Both the position numbers and the translations under genes were made by a program. From positions 1 to 8,503 of the forward strand of contig CALFGH010000260.1 in assembly GCA_937958315.1 (NCBI GenBank): a stretch of DNA of 8,503 nt, written 5' to 3'. Each line of letters opens with the position of its first letter. Within the stretch, counting starts at the first letter, position 1. Under the pieces are notes generated by a model that searched no databases, was not told the origin of the DNA, and was given only the letters and a program-made list of their open reading frames with translations. The stretch comes from an uncultured Collinsella sp. (GTDB lineage Bacteria; Actinomycetota; Coriobacteriia; Coriobacteriales; Coriobacteriaceae). This document shows positions 1 to 5,900 of the stretch, one piece after another.

Positions 1-507
1 GAGCGCGCCTATATCGCCGATAAGAGCACCTGGGTCGAGCCGATGGACCCGTACTTTACGCTTACCAAGTCGCCCTCGGTCTGCGATGACATCATGCGCG
101 AGTTTGGCGTCGCGCCCATGGCATGTTCGCCGACCGGCCACATCATCAACGGCCACACGCCCGTTAAAACCACCAAGGGCGAGCAGCCCATCCGCGCCGA
201 GGGCAAGCTGCTGGTCATCGATGGCGGCTTCTGCCGCGCTTACCATCCCAAGACGGGTATCGCCGGCTATACGCTCATCTCGAGCTCGCGCGGCTGCCGC
301 CTCAAGTCGCACCGGGCCTTTACGACGGTTGCCGAGGCACTCACGCGCAACGTGGACATCGAAAGCGAGACCAACCGTTTTGACCAAGCAGACCGTCGCC
401 GCATGGTGAGCGACACCGATACTGGCGCCAAGATCCGCAGCCAAATCCAGGACCTGCGTCAGCTGCTCGATGCATATAGAAACGGTGCTATCGAGGAGCG
501 CGCCTAG
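1..507 (+). CDS. fbp: Fructose-1,6-bisphosphatase class III, C-terminal part (5' end outside window)
   Basis: The reading frame is open from base 1 and ends at TAG 505-507, giving the last 168 residues of a protein that starts upstream of the window. Family knowledge: class III FBPase (FBPase_2) hydrolyses fructose 1,6-bisphosphate to fructose 6-phosphate in gluconeogenesis and is a cytoplasmic, metal-dependent enzyme of about 640-670 residues, so roughly the last quarter is seen. Diagnostic motifs are NGHTPVK (visible residues 50-56), a metallophosphatase-type histidine motif, followed by GKLLVIDGGF and TGIAGYTLI, and a polar C-terminal helix rich in Arg, Asp and Gln. No intrinsic terminator follows. 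The next gene begins 78 bases later on the same strand, so read-through into the GtrA gene is possible. The family call is confident; nothing in this part looks broken. Confidence 0.93.
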   Translation, partial: ERAYIADKSTWVEPMDPYFTLTKSPSVCDDIMREFGVAPMACSPTGHIINGHTPVKTTKGEQPIRAEGKLLVIDGGFCRAYHPKTGIAGYTLISSSRGCRLKSHRAFTTVAEALTRNVDIESETNRFDQADRRRMVSDTDTGAKIRSQIQDLRQLLDAYRNGAIEERA

Positions 508-554
508 CACCACCCACGGGGATTGGCTAAACTTGCTGAGTTTGTCATCCCCGC

Positions 555-568
555 GGCGCTTCGGCGCC
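555..568 (+). promoter_or_regulatory. Compact hairpin with a cUUCGg tetraloop between fbp and the first GtrA gene
   Basis: GGCGC (555-559) pairs perfectly with GCGCC (564-568) around TTCG, so the RNA would carry the very stable C(UUCG)G tetraloop. No T-run follows, so it is not an intrinsic terminator. It sits 5 bases upstream of the Shine-Dalgarno-like AAGGCAGG (574-581) of the GtrA gene. In that position it could protect or separate the downstream message after processing. The structure is seen directly; a role is inference. Confidence 0.45.
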
Positions 569-573
569 AGCTT

Positions 574-581
574 AAGGCAGG
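574..581 (+). promoter_or_regulatory. Ribosome binding site deciding the GtrA-1 start at ATG 586
   Basis: AAGGCAGG lies just upstream of ATG 586: AAGG is 8 bases and AGG is 4 bases from the start. The only earlier in-frame start, TTG at 523, has a GGGG run ending one base before it, too close for a normal ribosome binding site. This favours the internal ATG. Confidence 0.55.
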
Positions 582-585
582 TACC

Positions 586-981
586 ATGCAAAAGCTCCTT
601 GCGCAGATCATGAAATTTGGCGTCGTCGGTGTCATTGCCACGGTTATCGACTTTGGCATCATGAATCTGCTCCACTACGGTCTGGGCCTCAACATCCTAA
701 TCGCCAACACCAGCGGCTTTATCGTCTCGCTTATCTTTAACTACCTCGCAAGCATGAAGTACGTGTTTGCGCACAAGGAAGGCATGAGCCGCCGCCGCGA
801 GTTCATTATCTTTGTCGTGCTGTCCGTGATCGGCCTGGCACTCAACGACGGTATCGTGCTGACACTCAACGCCGGTCTGGGGCTCGAGGCCAATATCGCC
901 AAGATCTGCGCCACCGCGCTTGTCATGGTGTACAACTTTGTGACCCGAAAGATCTTCCTGGAGGGCGACGAGACCAAGTAA
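586..981 (+). CDS. GtrA-family four-helix membrane protein, copy 1
   Basis: This 131-residue polytopic protein matches the GtrA family (PF04138). Those small inner-membrane proteins are linked to moving undecaprenyl-phosphate-linked sugars across the membrane or to cell-surface polysaccharide synthesis. Four hydrophobic segments are visible at about 9-29, 35-54, 72-96 and 103-119. The family-typical first-helix pattern FGVVGVIATVIDFG and the loop motif FNYLASMKYVF are both present. The protein ends with the basic, aromatic RKIFLEG. The ATG at 586 was chosen over TTG 523 because of its better ribosome binding site and because it gives an N-terminus similar to that of copy 2. The gene follows fbp on the same strand without a terminator. 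No glycosyltransferase partner lies in the window, so the transported lipid-sugar is unknown. The start is moderately sure and the family call strong. Confidence 0.88.
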   Translation: MQKLLAQIMKFGVVGVIATVIDFGIMNLLHYGLGLNILIANTSGFIVSLIFNYLASMKYVFAHKEGMSRRREFIIFVVLSVIGLALNDGIVLTLNAGLGLEANIAKICATALVMVYNFVTRKIFLEGDETK

Positions 982-1000
982 CTCGCAACCTTACGGCCTT

Positions 1001-1052
1001 ACGATGCCCACGGACAATGCGCGCTCAGCACAGTATCGCCCGTGGGCATCGT
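1001..1052 (+). repeat. Perfect 13-bp inverted repeat after GtrA-1 (possible weak terminator)
   Basis: Bases 1001-1013 (ACGATGCCCACGG) are the exact reverse complement of 1040-1052, with a 26-base loop. The repeat starts 19 bases after the GtrA-1 stop. It is followed by GTTCGTTT rather than a clean T-run, so it is at best a weak intrinsic terminator. Otherwise it may be a 3'-end stabilising or regulatory stem. The pairing is certain; the role is not. Confidence 0.5.
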
Positions 1053-1063
1053 TCGTTTACGGG

Positions 1064-1102
1064 CAAATTTTCAACGTTTGCGGATTAGCTCTTGAAAATT
1101 TG
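1064..1102 (+). repeat. AT-rich 11-bp inverted repeat upstream of GtrA-2 (candidate operator)
   Basis: CAAATTTTCAA at 1064-1074 is exactly repeated in inverted form at 1092-1102, with a 17-base gap. It is much more AT-rich than its surroundings and lies about 100 bases before the GtrA-2 start. A TATAGT box (1112-1117) follows. The TTGAAA inside the right arm (1092-1097) is only 14 bases from that box, shorter than a normal promoter spacer, so no promoter is called. It could be an operator for a dimeric regulator or an RNA stem. Confidence 0.4.
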
Positions 1103-1199
1103 GCGAGTTCGTATAGTTCTTGGAAAAGACCTTACGTTTCCCTTGCAAAAGCTCTAAAGTATCCTCTGCTCGATTCGTCAACGCATTGGATGTGATTAC

Positions 1200-1607
1200 G
1201 TGCGCAAGGCACTGGCACAACCTCATACCAAGCAGTTCCTCAAGTTTGCTGTCGTGGGTCTTATCTCCTTTGGCATCGACTGGGGCATGCTTATTGCGCT
1301 CGTCGAGCTGTTCCACCTCGACTTCTTGATGAGCACCACGGTCTCGTTTATCACGTCCGTCGTGGTCAACTACTGGCTCAGCATGAAGTACGTGTTCGAC
1401 CACCGCGAGGGCATGAGCCGCAAGCGCGAGTTCACGATCTTCACCATTCTGTCGGTGATTGGTTTGGGCCTTAACGACTTGTACATGTTTGTGGGCGTCA
1501 CGTTTTTGAGCATCGGCTACCAGGCCATGAAGGCCATCGCAACGTTCCTGGTCACCTGGTACAACTACTTCAGCCGCCGCTTCTTCCTCGAAGGCGCGCA
1601 GTCATAG
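1200..1607 (+). CDS. GtrA-family four-helix membrane protein, copy 2
   Basis: This 135-residue second GtrA-family protein (PF04138) starts at GTG 1200, with a weak GGA (1188-1190) nine bases upstream. The next in-frame Met lies inside the first helix, so the GTG is preferred. Membrane segments are at about 14-38, 41-61, 77-102 and 108-128. It is plainly a paralogue of copy 1. From the NY that precedes SMKYVF through LSVIGL to LND, about 28 of 37 residues are identical by eye, and both proteins end in a basic, aromatic tail with FLEG. Outside this block they diverge, notably in helices 1 and 2. That pattern suggests an old tandem duplication in which the loop and third helix are constrained. 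A strong terminator follows 26 bases after the stop. The substrate is unknown; involvement in a lipid-linked sugar pathway is inferred from the family only. Confidence 0.88.
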   Translation: MRKALAQPHTKQFLKFAVVGLISFGIDWGMLIALVELFHLDFLMSTTVSFITSVVVNYWLSMKYVFDHREGMSRKREFTIFTILSVIGLGLNDLYMFVGVTFLSIGYQAMKAIATFLVTWYNYFSRRFFLEGAQS

Positions 1608-1633
1608 TCGATTCGACATTTGCTTGAATATAT

Positions 1634-1668
1634 AACCGGTTGGAATTCACGTTCCAGCCGGTTTTTTT
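1634..1668 (+). terminator. Intrinsic terminator of the rightward unit
   Basis: Bases 1634-1645 pair with 1652-1663 (12 pairs including one G-T wobble) around the six-base loop TTCACG. A run of seven Ts (1662-1668) follows. It lies 26 bases after the GtrA-2 stop and is a textbook Rho-independent terminator. Confidence 0.92.
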
Positions 1669-1719
1669 GTTTGACGAGGCTGTCGAGGAAGACGTACGGG
1701 ACGGGCCACGGTGCCGAAA

Positions 1720-1951
1720 TGGGACGCGCCTTCCCCATGGGCGCCGTTCCGGAAAGCGCGTCCCAGATTGAGGCCTCAAAGCGGGACACAGTTTCCGCAA
1801 CGCCACTCAAGCGGAAAGTGCATCCCGGAATCCGACCTCGGAACGGGACGCGGTTTCCCAATGGCCATCGAAGCGGAAACTGCATCCCGGAATCCGCCTC
1901 CAGAGTGGGACGCGCTTTCCGGTTGAGCCTCGATTGGGAAACTCCGTCCCA
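1720..1951. repeat. Non-coding array of eight 15-base elements in alternating orientation with an exact 31-base period
   Basis: Elements begin at 1720, 1751, 1782, 1813, 1844, 1875, 1906 and 1937. Each is 15 bases long and every gap between them is exactly 16 bases. Elements 1, 3, 5 and 7 read yGGGAYGCRSTTTCC; elements 2, 4, 6 and 8 are the same in reverse complement. GGGA and TTCC are invariant in all eight; the centre varies. Odd-even neighbours can form four hairpins (1720-1765, 1782-1827, 1844-1889, 1906-1951) with 16-base loops. The outermost pair changes in a compensated way (T-A, C-G, C-G, T-A). The spacers are also partly alike: two begin GAATCCG and several carry a central GCC followed by TC. 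That suggests growth by duplication of a 62-base double unit. Neither 31 nor 62 is a multiple of 3, so this is not a protein repeat. It fills the gap between two convergent terminators. I do not recognise the family. Confidence 0.9.
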
Positions 1952-1959
1952 TTCGCATC

Positions 1960-1999
1960 AAAAAACGGGCGGCCTGGATGTTTGTCCGAGCTGCCCGTT
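1960..1999 (-). terminator. Intrinsic terminator of the leftward surface-protein unit
   Basis: On the minus strand AACGGGC (1999-1993) pairs with GCCCGTT (1970-1964). Further pairing continues inward with one wobble and an internal mismatch. The stem runs into six Ts, the complement of the A-run at 1960-1965. It lies 21 bases beyond the stop of the DUF4430 gene. Confidence 0.85.
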
Positions 2000-2020
2000 C
2001 CGTGCGTTATGTTGAGATCC

Positions 2021-2923
2021 CTAGCCTGTTACGTAATACCAGACGACGTTGTCGCCGTTGGAGAGAACGTAGTTGCTGCAGGCCGTCATGGGCGTCGAGC
2101 CGTTGACAGAGTACATCCAACCGCTCGTGCCGCCATACTGCTTCTCGGCCAAACCGCCGATCGCGGCGACATACGTGCCGTACGATGAGCCGTGTGCGTT
2201 GACGGAAAGCCCGAGCGCGCATAGGGCGTCGTAGACGGTGGCACCTTCGTTAAAGGTATAGGTGCCGCCGGCGGACACAGGATTGCCCACGGCGCTCGAT
2301 GTGACCGCAACCGTCACCGTGACGTAACTGGGCTCCTGCGTGCCGCCCTGGCCGCCCGAGGAGGCGGTTCCGCCGTTAGAAGCAGAGGCGCCGCCAGACG
2401 ATTGGCCGCCGCCCGAAGAGGTACCACCAGACGTGTTAGAAGTATCGGCAGTTTCGGTATTCTGAGCAGCCGATACATCGCCAGACTTCTTGCCACGCTG
2501 GTCTTCAGACTTTTTGCCATCCGAGTTTTTATCCGAGCTCTTGTTCGAAGACTCGGAATCGCCCTTGGCGTCACCCGAGTCCTTGGACTTATCTTTCGCA
2601 TCGCCCGAAGCCTTGGAGTTCTTAGAGTCAGCTTTGCCAGAAGCAGCAGCCGAGCCAGCTCCCCTGGCGTCGTTGGCAACGACGCTCTCCCCCGTCACGG
2701 CCTGAACGATCCAGTCGATGGACCAGGCACCGCTTGTGGAGGGATGGACAAACCCCAGCGAGACGACAATCAGGGCAACGCAAGCAGCCGTAAAAACGCC
2801 GACAAGTGCCTTGCGCCGCGGGGCGGACGCCGCCGAAGCGGCGCCCTTTTGCTTTGCATCGTCGAGCTGGATAAACGAGGAGTCGGGCTGCTGCCCGTTG
2901 GTCTCCTTGGGCTTATCGGGCAT
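2021..2923 (-). CDS. Membrane-anchored protein with one C-terminal DUF4430 domain
   Basis: This 300-residue protein has four parts: a polar cytoplasmic N-terminus (1-38); one membrane helix (about 39-59, after PRRK, so N-in and C-out); a Ser/Lys/Asp then Gly/Ser low-complexity stalk (about 95-196); and a C-terminal DUF4430 domain (about 198-299, PF14478, similar to the C-terminal domain of transcobalamin/intrinsic factor). Domain hallmarks are TVYDALCALG, SGWMYSVNG and the terminal NVVWYY. The stalk would carry the domain through the cell wall. ATG 2923 is preferred over GTG 2932 because AAGGG sits 8 bases before it. The start overlaps the stop of the upstream giant gene by 11 bases, pointing to translational coupling and joint function. 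The ligand is unknown. Cobamide binding is suggested only by distant family likeness; a purely structural or adhesive role is equally open. Confidence 0.9.
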   Translation of the reverse strand: MPDKPKETNGQQPDSSFIQLDDAKQKGAASAASAPRRKALVGVFTAACVALIVVSLGFVHPSTSGAWSIDWIVQAVTGESVVANDARGAGSAAASGKADSKNSKASGDAKDKSKDSGDAKGDSESSNKSSDKNSDGKKSEDQRGKKSGDVSAAQNTETADTSNTSGGTSSGGGQSSGGASASNGGTASSGGQGGTQEPSYVTVTVAVTSSAVGNPVSAGGTYTFNEGATVYDALCALGLSVNAHGSSYGTYVAAIGGLAEKQYGGTSGWMYSVNGSTPMTACSNYVLSNGDNVVWYYVTG

Positions 2924-5900
2924 TACCGTCACCCTTGCCGCGCTTGGTCAGCATGAAGACGGCGATGAGCGCGAGGCCGATCACGCCGGCCGCGATGCCG
3001 ACAATAGCGAGCGGGTTGAGGCCAGACTCCTGCGCGGAAGCCTCAGTGGACTTCTTGGCAGTGGTCGTGGAAGCGGATGCCTTGTCGGACTTGCCGTCCT
3101 TCTTGTCAGACTTCTTCTCGTCCTTCTTGTCGGACTTGTCGGAGTCCTTCTTGTCGGACTTGTTGTCCTTGGTCCCGCTCTTGGTCGACACCGTCGTCTT
3201 GGTCACCGGCTTCTGACCCGGGGCGACAGCGCCACCCTTCGAGCCGGAGCCAGTGCCCGCGCCGGTACCAGCACCAGTGCCGGAGCCGCTGCCACCGTTA
3301 GAGCCAGAACCGCCATTGCCGTCAGGGTTAACGGCGTTCTTGGTCCACTTGGCATACAGCGTCATATCGGCCGTCACCGGCGTGCTGAAGTCATACGCCT
3401 CCGTGCAAGCCTCATCGGTGTACCAGCCACCGAAGGTGTAGCCCTCACGCGTCGGATCGGCAGGCTTAACCAGCTTGCCGTCGGCCGTAGTCTGGAAATC
3501 GACCTTGGAACCCTCGCCAGTCTCGAACGAGACCTTAACGCCACCATTCAGCTTGAACAACGTGCCGGAATCGTTGATGTAGTAGAGGTTGCCCTTGGCG
3601 TCGCAGGCAATCGGCGAGTCGCAGTAGTTGTTGTGTCCCGTTGCGCTAAACGCACCGGTCGCCTGCGCGTCACCCAGCTTGTAGCGATAGACACCGCCGC
3701 CCGAGGTGTAGTTCACATAGTCGGAAGTCGCACCGTAGTTAACCGTGAAGTAGACATACGTGCCATCTGCCTGGGCGCTCACGAGCGGTGCACCCTTGAT
3801 GCCGCCGATGGGAAGCGCGGAGCCATCAGCAGACGAAACCAACGTCGTAGCAAAGTCATTATCAAGGTCGACAATCGCCAGCGCAGAGCCACCGGAAACC
3901 TCGCCGCCGACAATCAGCTTGTTGCCATACAGCGTAGGCATGCAGGCGCATCCCGTAAGACCCAGGTCGACGACGCGCTCTTCGGAAATGCGCGAAGCGG
4001 CATCCGCATCACGCGAACTACCGTCAGAAATCGCCAAAACGTGCAGCTTGCCATCGCGCGAAATCAGATAAGCATGGCTACCGTCGGCGGAGAGCACACA
4101 GGAGGAGTTAACGATAGCCCCAACGGAAACGCTTCCAAGCACAGCGCCCGAAGACTTGCTGAGCATCTCAACGGTACCGGCGCTGGTGGGAACCAGAATA
4201 AAGCCGTCACCCACGGTAGCGCCCGTCCAGTAATAACCCTCATCGGCGTTGACGTGCTGCCAGGAAACGGCACCGGTCAGGATATTGATGCGCGTCAGAT
4301 GGCCGTTGTTATACACGCCCTTACCATAGTCGACATCAACGGTGCCGACATAGAGATAGTTGCCATCGACCGTCAGCTGAGAATTCGACTGAGCAGTTTT
4401 GCTCACAGGGTCGGTAACCCAAACCGTCGTGAGCGTATCGGCCGTCAGAGCCTGGACCGCACCGCCATCGAGCGGGACGATGACCAAGCCGTTCGTATAA
4501 ATCGGACGCGTCGTGTAGCCAATCGCAGTCTTAAGATTCGACTCGGCCAGCACCTTGCCCGACTCGGCATCGATCTTAAGCAGGCGCTTGTTGACGGCGA
4601 GATACACATTGCCGTTTACGACAATCGGCTCGCTCGCGTTGGGGTACGTGGCGCCCGAATAGGCCTTCCAATCAAACGTCCAAGAGCTTGCCAGCGCGCC
4701 CGTAGGCGTGGACACGTTCTCGACCACCGCATTGGAATTGCCGCTCCAGTCGGCTTTCCAATCGGTCGGGCGCGAAGCGCTCGGATCAACTACGACTTCA
4801 TCGGGATTAGGAACGGTATCGCCAGCAGCATAAGCCCAGACGATCTTGTCACCCGACTTGAGCACATAGTCGCTATCGAGCTGAGACCCAGGAACGCCGT
4901 TGACAAAGAACGACCAAGCACCCGACAGCTCGGTGCCATCAAGCGGAGAGACAAGAGTGTGAACGCCCCAATAACCAAATTGGTCGTACATCTTGGACTT
5001 GACGCCAACGGCATCGAAGTAGGCAGCAGAGGCATCCTTGATCGTCGTGCCCTCGACAAACACCTGCATCGAAGGATCAGTCCAGCGCTGAGCCTTATCG
5101 TCCTTCTTGCCGATGATCTCCATCGAAACGGAGACCTGACCAGGCATGGTGCCGTCGGAGCCATAGACCCAAGCAATCTCGTCGCTTGCCTTAAGCGTAT
5201 AGGCGCCCGCACCAACATCAACAGGCTTGCCATTGACAAAGAACTGCCAATATTTCCAGGTGTTTTCGTCAACCTTCTCGCTCGAGAGGGTCACGTTCTT
5301 TTCGAACGGCGAGGTCAGCGACTCGAGATACCAGCCAAACGAGCTCTCCCCCGTTTTGGCGCCAATGCCAGACTTTTTAAAGATCTGCTCGGAAAGGTCA
5401 GCAGCGGTTGTTCCCTCGTCCACGAGAGCTGTCGTAGGCTGTGCCCACGTCTGCCGGGCGCCCGAAGCATCCTGGCCGATAACGGTGCAGCTTACCGAAA
5501 GCTGATCGGCAGGAGCGGGGTCGTTGTACTTCGAGTAGTACCAGACGACGGAGTCGCCGGCCTTGAGCGTGTAGCCGCCGGCGCCGACCATGGAGGACTT
5601 GCCGTTGATGAACAGCTGCCAGTACGCTTCGGTCGTCGGGTCGTAGGCGAGCGTGCGGCCGGAGTCGAAGGGCGACGTGATCGAATTGAGCGCCCAGCCC
5701 CAGGAGCCGTTGGGGTCGTAGTCCGCCTTGAGGCCGGTCTGCTTGAAGAGCTGCTCGGAGAGGTCGGCCGCGGTCGAGCCCTTCTTCAGCGTAATGCTCT
5801 GAGCGGCGGCCCAGGTCTGCTGAGCACCCTTAGCGTCGGTGCCGACGACCGAACACGTCGCGGAAACCTGCGTGGAAACCGTGCCCGTGGGATCCTCGTA

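Noticed and set aside
523..585. TTG at 523 as the start of GtrA-1, adding 21 residues
   Set aside because: The only G-rich run is directly against the TTG. The added segment would code through the tetraloop hairpin, and ATG 586 has well-placed AAGGCAGG and matches the N-terminal length of the paralogue better.
1004..1195. A 63-codon open frame between the two GtrA genes, ending 4 bases before the second
   Set aside because: No ribosome binding site precedes the ATG, and the frame is taken up by the two inverted repeats. The peptide shows no recognisable pattern. A leader peptide is possible but unsupported.
1720..1951. CRISPR array
   Set aside because: The equal repeat and spacer lengths look CRISPR-like. 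However, repeats of 15 and spacers of 16 bases are far too short, the repeats alternate in orientation and vary in sequence, spacers resemble each other, and no cas gene is in view.
1620..2015. A 131-codon plus-strand open frame covering the 31-base array
   Set aside because: It begins inside the run-up to the terminator and crosses it. The 31-base period is not a multiple of three, and no ribosome binding site precedes it. The repeat is a DNA or RNA feature, not a protein repeat.
3546..4727. Quinoprotein (PQQ-dependent) dehydrogenase
   Set aside because: Blade motifs of the superfamily are visible, but the domain is embedded in a surface adhesin-like chain and no cofactor-binding or catalytic motif of the dehydrogenases could be seen.
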